Source of the DNA: UBA5614 sp034678545
Lineage (GTDB): Bacteria; Cloacimonadota; Cloacimonadia; Cloacimonadales; Cloacimonadaceae
Assembly (NCBI GenBank): GCA_034678545.1
Contig: JAXDBS010000028.1
Coordinates: 1-56,803, forward strand
Direction: 5' to 3'
DNA: 56,803 nt
This document shows, one piece after another, positions 25,917-34,180 of this stretch. Made by a program: the position numbers and the translations under genes. The notes beneath the pieces were generated by a model that was not told the DNA's origin, searched no databases, and was given only the letters and a program-made list of their open reading frames with translations. The stretch's first letter is position 1. The number at the start of each line of letters is the position of its first letter.

Positions 25917-28055
25917 ATGAAAAAATCCTTTTTTGCCATGCTGCTTTTCATGCTCAGCGGACTGCTCTTTGCCCAGGCGCCGCAGTGGTTGTGGGCAAAT
26001 CGGGCCGGCGGACTCATGGAGGATAGGGCAACGGGCATAGTTGCTGACGATGCCGGCAACAATTACATTACAGGCTACATCAAAAGTACGTCTGATTTCG
26101 GAGCGGCTATTCTCTACACCAGCGGTGCCAGCGACGGCTTCGCAGCCAAGCTGAATGAGGAAGGGAACTGGATCTGGGTGCAACAGGTTTATGGTTCAGT
26201 GGAGGACCGCTGCAACTCCATCGCTTTGGACAGTGCCGGAAACAGCTATGTAACAGGATGTTTTCAGGTAAGCGCGGGATTTGGCTCTACCTCCCTAACC
26301 GGCTATGGAAGTACTGATGTTTTCATCGCAAAACTGGATCCCAACGGCAACTGGTTGTGGGCGAAACAGGCAGGAGGGACAGGCTCCGATGATGGCATAA
26401 GCATAGCCGTTGATGACTCGGGGAATGTCTGTGTGGCCGGAACTTTTAACGGATCGTCCAGCTTTGGCTCCACAAACCTGACAAGTATGGGCGGCAAGGA
26501 CATCTTCATCGCCAAACTTGATACCAACGGTAACTGGCTGTGGGCAAAAAGCGCGGGCTCAACCAGTGATGATGTCATTTCCGGTATTGCTGCTGACGGA
26601 TTGTACCACTGCCAGATTACAGGTCATTTCAGCGGGTCAATCAGTTTCGGCACGACAACCTTGGCCAGCAGCGGCACTGACGGCTACATTGCCAGATTGG
26701 ACGCCGGCGGCAATTGGCTCTGGGCCGGCCAGACGGGGGGAACGGGATCAGAATATTGCTCAAGCATTGCTGCCGACAATGCCGGCAATGCTTATCTCAC
26801 GGGCAGGTTTGCCGGCACCTCTGAATTCGGCTCCACTATCCTTTCCAGTGAAATGAATTACAATGTCTTTGTCGCCAAACTGGGCGCTGATGGAAACTGG
26901 CTGTGGGCAAACCAATCCTTCGGCGGTTATGGCATGGGTTACGGGAACCTCGGATATTGCGTCTCCCTCGACTCGCGCGGAAATATCTATCTCACCGGGT
27001 CTTTTACCTACACCGCCGACTTTGGCGGCTATGTCCTGACCAGCGCCTATACCATGACTCCGAACCTGTTCGCGGCCAAACTGGACGGCAGCGGCAACTG
27101 GATGTGGGCTCAACAAGCCGGTGGCAATGGTCCGGATATTGGTTATAGCATTGCGGTCGATGATTTGGGCATGAGTTACGTGACAGGCAGTTTTGGCAAT
27201 CCCGCTGTCTTTGGCGATACCACCCTAACCAGTGTTGGAGATCTTGATATCTTCGTTGCCAAATTGTCTTCGCCACCCCCGCCGCCGTTGGCGCTCCCTT
27301 TCCTGGAGGACTGGTCCTCAGGTTCACTGGATACCAATCACTGGGCCACGGAATGTTCCTACTGGCAAATCAGTGAAACGCTGGGCAATCCTTTCCCCTC
27401 CGTTGTTTTCCTGAGTTCAGACGACTTCGTGAGTTACGACTTTTCACTCACCAGCCATGAGTTTGACGGCACCGGGATGCCATCCGTCAAGCTTAAGTTC
27501 GATATTGATTTCGAGTATTCGGACTGGCTGGGCGATAATGTCCTGATCCTGGAAATCTGTAATGATTCGATCTGGACGCCGATCGGGACTTATGCCTATT
27601 ACACTGTCGATTCGCTGACAACTTTTTTTATGGATATCTCTTCCTTTGCGGTCGGGAATATCTTCAGGATACGTTTCAGGGCAGACGGCTCTGCAGCCGA
27701 AAACTTCAGCTATTGGATGATCGACAACATCAGGCTGGAAGAAATCCCCGCTCAGATGGACGCGCCCCAGAACCTGACCATAACCAGATCGGGAAACTAC
27801 CTCTGTCTTGACTGGGATCCCGTTCCGGCCGCGGATTGGTATGCCCTCTACTTTGCTCCTTATCCTGATGGACCGTTTTATTTGGGAGCGTGCTTCAGCG
27901 CTGCCATCACCCATCTGGAAGGTGAACTGACATCCGAAATGGACCCTATGCTCTTCTTCAGGCTGACCGCCGGGGCGGGAGCTACGCCCAGCCGCGAGCC
28001 TGTTGCCGGCCAATCCTGCCGACCACTGCTCAACTTTAAAAGGGTCGGGGAATAG
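25917..28055 (+). CDS. Exported SBBP-type seven-bladed beta-propeller protein with MAM-like and FN3 C-terminus
   Basis: 712 residues with a signal peptide (MKKSFFAMLLFMLSGLLFA). Seven repeats of about 57-65 residues, each starting near GNWLWA (one each of PQWLWA, GNWIWV and GNWMWA, four of GNWLWA) and containing DxxGNxYxTGxF, fill about 20-450. This is the SBBP repeat pattern and fits one complete seven-bladed propeller. A proline-rich hinge (SSPPPPPLALP, about 452) leads to a MAM-like domain and an FN3 domain homologous to the C-terminal modules of the 1583-residue protein at the window start. There is no sorting domain; it ends soon after RLTAGAG. GGAGG lies 7 nt before the ATG. Likely secreted or surface-bound. 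Confidence 0.87.
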   Translation: MKKSFFAMLLFMLSGLLFAQAPQWLWANRAGGLMEDRATGIVADDAGNNYITGYIKSTSDFGAAILYTSGASDGFAAKLNEEGNWIWVQQVYGSVEDRCNSIALDSAGNSYVTGCFQVSAGFGSTSLTGYGSTDVFIAKLDPNGNWLWAKQAGGTGSDDGISIAVDDSGNVCVAGTFNGSSSFGSTNLTSMGGKDIFIAKLDTNGNWLWAKSAGSTSDDVISGIAADGLYHCQITGHFSGSISFGTTTLASSGTDGYIARLDAGGNWLWAGQTGGTGSEYCSSIAADNAGNAYLTGRFAGTSEFGSTILSSEMNYNVFVAKLGADGNWLWANQSFGGYGMGYGNLGYCVSLDSRGNIYLTGSFTYTADFGGYVLTSAYTMTPNLFAAKLDGSGNWMWAQQAGGNGPDIGYSIAVDDLGMSYVTGSFGNPAVFGDTTLTSVGDLDIFVAKLSSPPPPPLALPFLEDWSSGSLDTNHWATECSYWQISETLGNPFPSVVFLSSDDFVSYDFSLTSHEFDGTGMPSVKLKFDIDFEYSDWLGDNVLILEICNDSIWTPIGTYAYYTVDSLTTFFMDISSFAVGNIFRIRFRADGSAAENFSYWMIDNIRLEEIPAQMDAPQNLTITRSGNYLCLDWDPVPAADWYALYFAPYPDGPFYLGACFSAAITHLEGELTSEMDPMLFFRLTAGAGATPSREPVAGQSCRPLLNFKRVGE

Positions 28056-28077
28056 CCGGTTTCCAACACGGCATTTG

Positions 28078-28108
28078 AGCAGCCCTTGTCAGGCGGGGCT
28101 GCTTTTTT
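28078..28108 (+). terminator. Terminator after the SBBP propeller gene
   Basis: The stem AGCAGCCC (28078-28085) / GGGCTGCT (28096-28103) is followed by a T-run, 22 nt past the stop. It also lies just beyond the 3' end of the convergent KamA-family gene. Confidence 0.85.
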
Positions 28109-28115
28109 CATCTGC

Positions 28116-29453
28116 CTAAGTTTGGACCTGTTTCCGCCTTTTCAGACGGTACTTGATCTGCACCGGCTTGGGGATGAAATAGAAGTTGTGCTCGTCAAAC
28201 ACGGGCTGCAGTTCATCCAGCCAGGTGGCGTTTTCGCAGAACTTGGCAAAGAAGGGGCGGTTCACCCATTCCACCTGTTGTGATTCCAGATAGGAAAGCA
28301 CAAACACCTTAGTGCCGGAAATCCTGGTTACGCCGTCGATCCTGACCTTGCCCTGCCGGGTGGACATGGAAGGCCCGCGCAGGGTTTTGCACAACCCCGA
28401 CACCCTGCGGATCACGTCGCTGTACACATAATACGCCTGGGCCAGGGGCACGGCAAAAAAATGGTGCGCGCCCGTGTTCCGGGGCAGGAACATGTAATAA
28501 GGAACGATGCCAAGCCGGTATTGCAGCTCCAGCATTTCCTGCCAGACACCTGCCGAGTTGTTGATGTGGTTCAGGATCGGGGACTGGCTTCTGATGATGG
28601 CTCCGGTTTCCTGGATGTTCCTGATGGCTGTGCGGGCGTGGAGCGTCTGCAATTCCCTGGGGTGGCTGATGTGCGCCTGGAACGCCAGGTGCTTGCCCGC
28701 TTTGACCACCTGCCGGAACAGCTTCAGGATCTTTTCGCTGTCGGGGTCCGAGATATACCGGAAAGGCCAGTAGGCCAAGGTCTTGGAGCCGATCCTGATC
28801 GCCTGGATATGGTCAAATTCCCTGCCCAGAAAGGGCTCCACATACAGGCGCAGGACGTCGGCATGCATGACCATGGGGTCGCCTCCGGTCAGCAGCACGT
28901 CCCGTATCTCCTTGTGTTCTCTGATGTATTGCTGATATCTTTGGGACTCGTCCGTCGCGAACTTGAGGTCGTTGATCCCGATGAATTGGGGCCAGCGGAA
29001 GCAGAAAGTGCAATAGGCGTGGCAGGTCTGGCCTTCGGAAGGGAAGACCAGGACCGTCTCCGCATACTTGTGCTGAATCCCCTTAACTCTCTCCACGCCG
29101 AGGACCGGGACATTATCTCTCTGACCTGCCGGATGCGGATTCAGGCTCATCCTGATGTTGTAAACCGTCTCGCGCAGAACCTCCGGACCTGCGTTGGCAG
29201 CGGCGGCTAAAGCGCGGTGGTGCTTGGGCAGCAGCATCTCCGGATGGGGAAAGTTGAGCCGGAAGATCGGGTCGTCTATCCCCTGGTCCCAATCGATCAG
29301 TTCGTTGACCACATAGTTGTTGGTGCGGAAGGGGAACACCTGCATTACGCGCTTCATCTCGCGCAGGAAGTGGCCTGGTAGCTTCTTCAGCTGCCCGATC
29401 TGGTCCAGGTTTCCTGAGTTGTACAATTCTATTTGGCAGTATTCTTTCTTCAT
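28116..29453 (-). CDS. KamA-family radical SAM protein (lysine 2,3-aminomutase-like)
   Basis: 445 residues. The radical SAM cluster motif is CHAYCTFC (about 142-149), preceded by VLVFPSEGQT and followed by FRWPQF. The TGGDPMV motif typical of KamA aminomutases follows about 60 residues later, and the SAM/substrate barrel continues through RIGSKTLAYWP, HISHPRE and SQSPILNHINN. The start at 29453 has GGGGGA upstream and gives a compact N-terminus. Canonical lysine aminomutases read CxMYCRHC here, and this protein is longer with a divergent N-terminus, so the substrate is uncertain: an amino-acid aminomutase or another KamA subfamily. No neighbouring amino-acid metabolism genes help. Confidence 0.82.
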   Translation of the reverse strand: MKKEYCQIELYNSGNLDQIGQLKKLPGHFLREMKRVMQVFPFRTNNYVVNELIDWDQGIDDPIFRLNFPHPEMLLPKHHRALAAAANAGPEVLRETVYNIRMSLNPHPAGQRDNVPVLGVERVKGIQHKYAETVLVFPSEGQTCHAYCTFCFRWPQFIGINDLKFATDESQRYQQYIREHKEIRDVLLTGGDPMVMHADVLRLYVEPFLGREFDHIQAIRIGSKTLAYWPFRYISDPDSEKILKLFRQVVKAGKHLAFQAHISHPRELQTLHARTAIRNIQETGAIIRSQSPILNHINNSAGVWQEMLELQYRLGIVPYYMFLPRNTGAHHFFAVPLAQAYYVYSDVIRRVSGLCKTLRGPSMSTRQGKVRIDGVTRISGTKVFVLSYLESQQVEWVNRPFFAKFCENATWLDELQPVFDEHNFYFIPKPVQIKYRLKRRKQVQT

Positions 29454-29630
29454 GGCAAATTCCCCCTGCTGGCTTGGCAATGATAAGATTAAAGGTTTTC
29501 AGGTTTGCGTTTCGACGTTACTGATTTACTTATTCTTCATATACTTAACAACACACTAAAAGAGTATCGGATCTGCATCCGGTGTCAAGCTTTTTCTTCC
29601 CTCCACATTTTCCCGGCCCCTGCCGCCCCT

Positions 29631-29700
29631 GCTTGCATTACGGACCCATTACGGACCCAATACGGACTTTGTCCGTATTGGGTAAGTAATGCTGTTAAGG
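29631..29700. repeat. Palindromic element built of 11-nt modules, copy 1
   Basis: After GCTTGC come three 11-mers (ATTACGGACCC, ATTACGGACCC, AATACGGACTT), one T, then inverted modules (GTCCGTATTGG, GTAAGTAATGC). The centre AATACGGAC/GTCCGTATT is a perfect palindrome around TTT. Closely related elements lie at 37141-37242 and 50102-50170. This copy lies in the 470-nt gap between the divergent KamA-family and MATE genes, where no gene is supported. Confidence 0.75.
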
Positions 29701-29923
29701 GCGGAGCGGGAGGGCGCCGCGGACGGCTGTTCCGGCTGCGGCGGAGAAGGGGCCGGGAAAACATGGCTCGACAGACGTTCGGCAGAGCCTGGCTTCCGGG
29801 CTGGCCGGGCATCAATCTGCTTGACAGTTAAACCTGCGCGCCGGCGATATCATTACTGTGGCGGGAGCGGTTGAATTTGGAAACAGGAACGGGATGGCCG
29901 GGATACGCCAGAAGCAGAACGAT

Positions 29924-31318
29924 ATGGATAAAAAACGCATTTTCATACTGGGCCGGATGCCGGTCCGCCAGGCCCTGCTCACGCTGGCTTTACCGTCCGT
30001 GGTCAGCATGGTCGTCCAGATCTTTTACAATGTGACAGACACTTTTTTCATAGGCAAGCTGAACGATCCCTACCAGCTGGCGGCCGTCAGCATCTGCATG
30101 CCACTGTTCATGATGCAGATGGCGATTTCTGGAATCTTCGGGAACGGGGCCGCCTCCTATTTGTCCCGCCTGCTGGGCAAAAAGGATTATGCCGGGGCGC
30201 GGCAGACCTCGACCCTGGCCATCGCCTCCTGCTTTGCCGCCTCCCTGCTGGTGATGCTGGCGGGATTGTCGTTTCTGCCCTCCCTGCTGCGCCTGGCGGG
30301 GGCAAGCGACAACACTCTCGGCTACGCCCGGTCCTACATGCTCATCATATTTGGCGGCGTGCCGATCCTGATGCTCAACTTCACAGTGTCCCAACTGCTG
30401 CGGTCGGAGGGATCGGCCAAAACCGTGATGACCGCCAACCTGATCGGGACCGTCACCAACATCGTGCTCGACCCCGTGTTCATTTTTCTGCTGGGGATGG
30501 GCGTCAGCGGCGCCGCGATCGCCACCCTGATCGGGGCCGGCGGCAGCCTGTCCTATCTGCTTTCTTTTTACTGGCGGCGCAAGAGCCTGGCCATGCCGTC
30601 GCTGCATTATCTGAAATTCCGCTGGCCGGTGTACAGGGAGATCTTCAAGATCGGCGTTCCCGCTTCCCTCAGCCAGCTCATGATGAGCGTGGGCAACGCC
30701 ATCTGTTACAGCGTTGCGGCGCATTACGGCGACGTGGCGGTGGCCGCTTTCGGAGTGGTCTGGCGCGTGATGAGCCTGCCGATCTTTGTCCTGATCGGCC
30801 TTTCCATCGGCCTGCAACCTTTGGTCGGATTCAGCTACGGAGCCAACAACCTCCGGCGTCTGAAGCAATCAGTCCGCACCGCCTTGGGTTATTCCGCCGC
30901 TGTGGCGGCATTTTTCCTGACTTTGTTCATCGCTTTTCCCAGGACCGTGATCATGATCTTCATCCGGGACGCGGCTGTCACGCAAATGGGCAGCCAGGTC
31001 CTGACCGCCTTTACTCTGGCCATTCCTTTCATCGCGCTGCAGATGCCGCTGATGTCATCCATCCAGGCCATGGGCAAAGGCCTGCCCTCCTTGATCGTAG
31101 CCATTTCGCGCAACGGTCTGGTCTATATCCCGGCCGTGTATGTCCTCAGCGCCATCTTCAAGTTCGAAGGACTCGTCTGGGCCCTGCCCATCTCGGACGT
31201 GATCTCCGCGCTGATGGCAGTGATGTTCTACGCCGGCATCACCCGCAAACTCAAATACCATCACAAGGAACTGCAGGCCATCCGGCACGCCCTGGAGGAA
31301 ACGCCGCTCTCCGTCTGA
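29924..31318 (+). CDS. MATE-family multidrug/Na+ antiporter
   Basis: 464 residues from the chosen ATG, with 12 predicted membrane helices in two MatE halves. Typical segments are ALPSVVSMVVQIFYNVTDTFFIG, read in two overlapping parts near residues 20-45, LGKKDYAGAR at the first cytoplasmic loop, and GLQPLVGFSYGANN opening the loop of the second half. The start is uncertain: a GTG at 29858 and an ATG at 29894 (AGGA 5 nt upstream) are in frame, but the N-terminus MDKKRIFILGRMPV is most like relatives. Predicted drug or metabolite export coupled to Na+ or H+. Its stop codon coincides with the break point of a truncated gene on the opposite strand. Confidence 0.85.
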   Translation: MDKKRIFILGRMPVRQALLTLALPSVVSMVVQIFYNVTDTFFIGKLNDPYQLAAVSICMPLFMMQMAISGIFGNGAASYLSRLLGKKDYAGARQTSTLAIASCFAASLLVMLAGLSFLPSLLRLAGASDNTLGYARSYMLIIFGGVPILMLNFTVSQLLRSEGSAKTVMTANLIGTVTNIVLDPVFIFLLGMGVSGAAIATLIGAGGSLSYLLSFYWRRKSLAMPSLHYLKFRWPVYREIFKIGVPASLSQLMMSVGNAICYSVAAHYGDVAVAAFGVVWRVMSLPIFVLIGLSIGLQPLVGFSYGANNLRRLKQSVRTALGYSAAVAAFFLTLFIAFPRTVIMIFIRDAAVTQMGSQVLTAFTLAIPFIALQMPLMSSIQAMGKGLPSLIVAISRNGLVYIPAVYVLSAIFKFEGLVWALPISDVISALMAVMFYAGITRKLKYHHKELQAIRHALEETPLSV

Positions 31319-31622
31319 GCAGTCCCGCTTCGTAAAGGTAGAGATAATCTCCCTGACTGTCGGAGTCCCTTTGGCAATAAATGCCCTGGCTAAAGGTGCT
31401 GTCGACCCTGCACTCGACGCGGGCATAGAGGTTCTCCGCGTCATACCAGAACCAGGCCGCGGTTGGCAGGGACTCCGGCTTTGTGTCATCCGGGTCGATC
31501 CTGAGCAGGCTCCCCAGCTCGCCGGCTTCCGTGTGGATAGGCAGCTCCGCATAGGGCAATTCGAATGATTGCAACAGAGCAATATTAAATAGAAGGGCCA
31601 GCAGCAGATGAATATTTTTCAC
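31319..31622 (-). pseudogene. Truncated 5' remnant of an exported carbohydrate-binding-9/DUF5916-like protein
   Basis: A GTG at 31622, with AGGGGG a few nt upstream, opens a signal-peptide-like segment (VKNIHLLLALLFNIALLQS). About 75 residues of plausible coding sequence follow, including AAWFWYDAENLYARVECRVDS and SDSQGDYLYLY. This resembles the first strands of CBM9-like domains at the start of DUF5916 outer-membrane-linked proteins. The reading frame then runs straight into the antisense of the MATE gene's 3' end and stops at 31251. The homologous part therefore ends almost exactly at the MATE stop codon, suggesting a deletion or rearrangement joint. A small intact protein is possible but less likely. 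Confidence 0.5.
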
Positions 31623-31718
31623 GCACAACCCCCTAACAATGAGAAGTATAATACATCTGTCTTTCAAGTGTTTATAAAATAAGAACAGTAGTTGTTGTCA
31701 ATCAGAAGCAATAGATAA

Positions 31719-31757
31719 GAAAAAAAACTCCCTGCCCGCAGAGCGGCAGACAGGGAG
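31719..31757 (-). terminator. Terminator of the peroxiredoxin gene
   Basis: CTCCCTG (31728-31734) pairs with CAGGGAG (31751-31757), with inner CCGC/GCGG pairing. On the minus strand it is followed by a run of T residues, about 38 nt past the stop. Confidence 0.85.
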
Positions 31758-31794
31758 AGCTGACTTGGTTGTTTAGGAGTATAGTGTTATCCGG

Positions 31795-32463
31795 TCATAA
31801 TTTCTTATGGCACAGCCACCAGTCGTAACACTCGATCTCGCCTTTCTTGGCCTGCTCCAAACGCTGTTTGGCGGTATCCACGTCCCTGGCGGGCGGAACG
31901 ATGACCCTGTCCTTGAGCAGGTCATTGTTGGGCCAGTTGGCAGGCATGGCGACGCCGTTTTTGTCTGCCACCTGCATGGCTTTCACGCAACGCAGGATCT
32001 CTTCCATGTTACGACCCAGTTCTTGGGGATAGTACAGCATGATCCTGATGATGCCGTTGGCATCGATGATAAAGACCGCACGCACGGTGTTGGTGCCCTT
32101 GCCGGGATGGATCATGCCCAGCTTCTCCGCCACAGCTCCGTTATCGGCTATGATAGGGAACTGGATCTCGACGCCCAGCTTTTCCTTGATCCATTCCTCC
32201 CACTTAATGTGAGCATAGACCTGGTCAACGCTGAGTCCGATCAGTTCGCAGTTGAGAGCTTTGAACTGGTCATACATCTTTTGGAATGCGACGAACTCAG
32301 TGGTGCAGACCGGGGTGAAATCTCCCGGATGGCTAAACAGCACGAACCATTTGCCTTTCATATCTTCCGGGAGGGTCTTCTCCCCCCTCGTGGTCACGAC
32401 TTTCATCTGAGGGAACTTGTCTCCCAACAGGGGAATGCCTTTCTTTTCCATTGTGTTTTCCAT
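31795..32463 (-). CDS. Peroxiredoxin of the Prx6/archaeal-type subfamily
   Basis: 222 residues. The peroxidatic site is HPGDFTPVCTTEF (Cys around 53), with the long C-terminal domain of the Prx6 group. ECYDWWLC near the C-terminus supplies Cys residues placed like the resolving cysteines of archaeal-type 2-Cys enzymes. It reduces hydrogen peroxide or alkyl hydroperoxides in the cytoplasm. GGAG lies about 7 nt before the ATG at 32463; an internal ATG at 32451 is possible. It is a single-gene unit with its own terminator and a candidate promoter immediately upstream. It fits an oxygen-sensitive anaerobe needing peroxide defence. Confidence 0.93.
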   Translation of the reverse strand: MENTMEKKGIPLLGDKFPQMKVVTTRGEKTLPEDMKGKWFVLFSHPGDFTPVCTTEFVAFQKMYDQFKALNCELIGLSVDQVYAHIKWEEWIKEKLGVEIQFPIIADNGAVAEKLGMIHPGKGTNTVRAVFIIDANGIIRIMLYYPQELGRNMEEILRCVKAMQVADKNGVAMPANWPNNDLLKDRVIVPPARDVDTAKQRLEQAKKGEIECYDWWLCHKKL

Positions 32464-32497
32464 GATTTCTCCTTTTTTTTATTGTGATTTCCCTGAC

Positions 32498-32525
32498 AAT
32501 ATAATCATACTTTCACAGCGGGCAA
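32498..32525 (-). promoter_or_regulatory. Candidate promoter of the peroxiredoxin gene
   Basis: On the minus strand TTGCCC (32520-32525) and TATATT (32498-32503) are separated by 16 nt and lie 35-60 nt upstream of the start codon. No operator-like palindrome was seen. Confidence 0.35.
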
Positions 32526-32544
32526 TAAAAAAACAGACAGAACA

Positions 32545-33345
32545 TCACTCCAGTTTCTCTACTATCTTCTGAACGAATCTCTGGAGGATAGCGGCGGATT
32601 CCGTCTTGCCATAATCATAAATGAAAGGCCTCCCCCTATCACAGCTGGCGGCGATGTTCTGATCAAAGGGCATTTTAGCCAGCAGGTTCAGGTTGTAGTC
32701 ATGCAAGGCCTTGGGGATGCCTTCGCCGGCGAACAGATCGATCCTTTTGCCGCAGTGCGGGCAATCTATGAATGACATGTTTTCGATTATACCCAAAACG
32801 GGGATGTTCAGTTTTTGGGCAAAATCCAGGCTCTTGCGGACATCGAGAACGGAGATATCCTGGGCAGAACTGACTACGACAGCACCGTCTACATGTTCCA
32901 GCAGCTGCGCCACCGACAGGGGTTCGTCCCCGGTACCGGGAGGGCAGTCCACCACCAGGTAATCCAGATCGCCCCACTGGGTGTTTTTGATCATATCCTC
33001 CAGCAGCTTCATTTTCAGAGGCCCGCGCCAGATCAGAGCCGTGTCCACATTATCGATGAGATAGGCAACGGATAAGGCGTGGAAGTTATCATGCAGCTTT
33101 ACCGGAAGGATCTTTCCCACCGGACCGGCTTCAGCCCTCACGGCATCCGTTCCCGTCATGCGGGCCAGGGAGGGGCCGTGCAGATCCGCGTCCAGCAAGC
33201 CGACCTTTTTCCCAAGCATGGCCAAACCATAGGCCAGATTCACGGCAATGGTGGACTTGCCCACTCCGCCCTTGCCGCTGAAAATCATCAGCCTGTGTTT
33301 TATGTTGGAGAGTTTTGCATCTGAATCTTTGTGTTCTTTCGACAT
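32545..33345 (-). CDS. mrp: Mrp/NBP35-family Fe-S cluster carrier ATPase
   Basis: 266 residues. A deviant Walker A motif GKGGVGKST (about 24-32), LLDADLHGPS for the switch I region, VVDCPPGTGDEPLS for switch II, and FIDCPHCGKR (the CxxC that binds the bridging 4Fe-4S cluster) identify the ApbC/Mrp family. It has no N-terminal DUF59 domain. It is the last gene of the DUF134-led cluster: its ATG overlaps the stop of the preceding small gene by one base. The role is cytosolic Fe-S cluster assembly and transfer, possibly to proteins of this cluster. Confidence 0.93.
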   Translation of the reverse strand: MSKEHKDSDAKLSNIKHRLMIFSGKGGVGKSTIAVNLAYGLAMLGKKVGLLDADLHGPSLARMTGTDAVRAEAGPVGKILPVKLHDNFHALSVAYLIDNVDTALIWRGPLKMKLLEDMIKNTQWGDLDYLVVDCPPGTGDEPLSVAQLLEHVDGAVVVSSAQDISVLDVRKSLDFAQKLNIPVLGIIENMSFIDCPHCGKRIDLFAGEGIPKALHDYNLNLLAKMPFDQNIAASCDRGRPFIYDYGKTESAAILQRFVQKIVEKLE

Positions 33346-33653
33346 CAACTTTCCTTGAAGTTTTCTATCTGTTCGGACAGCCATTTAAGCTGCTTTTCCA
33401 ACTCATCTTTCTGAGCCAGCAGGTCTTCCCTGGTATAGGGATAGATATCATCGGCAGGCCGCGGACTGTAATTGCCATACGGAGCCCACCAGCAGCGGCG
33501 GGCCCGGAAACCCATGCCCCGGCCGAAACCGGAACCCCTTCCAAAGCCTCTGCCAAACCCTCCCCTTGCGGGGACGCCAAACCTTCCGCAGGGTCCCAAA
33601 CCGCGTCCGGGACGGCCATCGCCGAAGGGTCCTGTTCCATCGTGATAAGGCAT
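33345..33653 (-). CDS. Small Gly/Arg-rich DUF5320-like protein with C-terminal coiled coil
   Basis: 102 residues. The N-terminus MPYHDGTGPFGDGRPGRG continues as GLGPCGRFG, followed by a Gly-Arg-Phe-rich segment with two cysteines. The last 40 residues (about 62-102, LLAQKDELEKQLKWLSEQIENF) form a helix or coiled coil. This layout is that of DUF5320-type proteins found beside NifX-like and MinD-like genes. AAGGAGG precedes the start. It may present a metal-binding Gly/Cys segment; function is unknown. The 5' 75 nt are nearly duplicated in the adjacent 60-residue gene. Confidence 0.8.
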   Translation of the reverse strand: MPYHDGTGPFGDGRPGRGLGPCGRFGVPARGGFGRGFGRGSGFGRGMGFRARRCWWAPYGNYSPRPADDIYPYTREDLLAQKDELEKQLKWLSEQIENFKES

Positions 33654-33654
33654 T

Positions 33655-33837
33655 TTAACCTCCTTTCTTATTTTGCTTTTTTTCCAATATTGATCTGACA
33701 ATATCCAGGATGATATTGACAGTGGTACTGCCGGCTGACTGTATGCGGCTTTTGCCAGATCCGAACCTTCCGCAGGGTCCCAAACCACGTCCGGGACGGC
33801 CGTTGCCGGAAGGTCCCGTGCCATCGTGTCGAGGCAT
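33655..33837 (-). CDS. Short DUF5320-like protein (60 aa), partial duplicate of its neighbour
   Basis: 60 residues. The first 26 match those of the 102-residue protein almost exactly (MPRHDGTGPSGNGRPGRG, then GLGPCGRFG), but the C-terminal part differs: an amphipathic helix with STTVNIILDIVRSILEKK replaces the coiled coil. AAGGAGG lies upstream, inside the end of the NifX-like gene, and one base separates the two genes. It probably arose by partial duplication and is still translated, judging by the intact ribosome site and spacing. Confidence 0.7.
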   Translation of the reverse strand: MPRHDGTGPSGNGRPGRGLGPCGRFGSGKSRIQSAGSTTVNIILDIVRSILEKKQNKKGG

Positions 33838-33838
33838 G

Positions 33839-34180
33839 TTAACCTCCTTGCGGTAACTGGTTGTTCTTATATTTGTCATAGGCTTGGCGGATGGTGAACC
33901 CGCCCGCCCCGACAAATATCTTGAGTTGCATGCGCTGCAGGATACTGCTCGCATTGCCGCCGGGTCCGTTCCCTGTGATCAGGATATCCGGGGCCAGCTC
34001 GAATAATTTCTGCGAAGTTTGGGGGCCTGCACCATGCTGAACCTTGATGATGTCCCTGTTGTCGTATGAAGTAAGGCTGTCGCTTGCTTCGTCGTAGATC
34101 AGGATATACTCTGTCCGTCCGAAACGCGGATCGATCATGGCGTCCCAGGTTTCGCCTGTTGACGTGAACGCAATTTTCAT
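33839..34180 (-). CDS. NifX/NifB C-terminal-like (dinitrogenase Fe-Mo cofactor) protein, copy 2
   Basis: 113 residues. MKIAFTSTGETWDAMIDPRFGR is the usual opening of the Nitro_FeMo-Co domain (RNase H-like fold that binds Fe-Mo or Fe-S precursors), split here as the start to about residue 22, with LITGNGPGGNAS and VGAGGFTIRQAYD further on. No nitrogenase genes are present, as is common for this family in anaerobes. It overlaps the upstream ATPase gene by 4 nt (ATGA). Probably binds or delivers a metal cluster together with the MinD/ferredoxin ATPases. Confidence 0.85.
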   Translation of the reverse strand: MKIAFTSTGETWDAMIDPRFGRTEYILIYDEASDSLTSYDNRDIIKVQHGAGPQTSQKLFELAPDILITGNGPGGNASSILQRMQLKIFVGAGGFTIRQAYDKYKNNQLPQGG

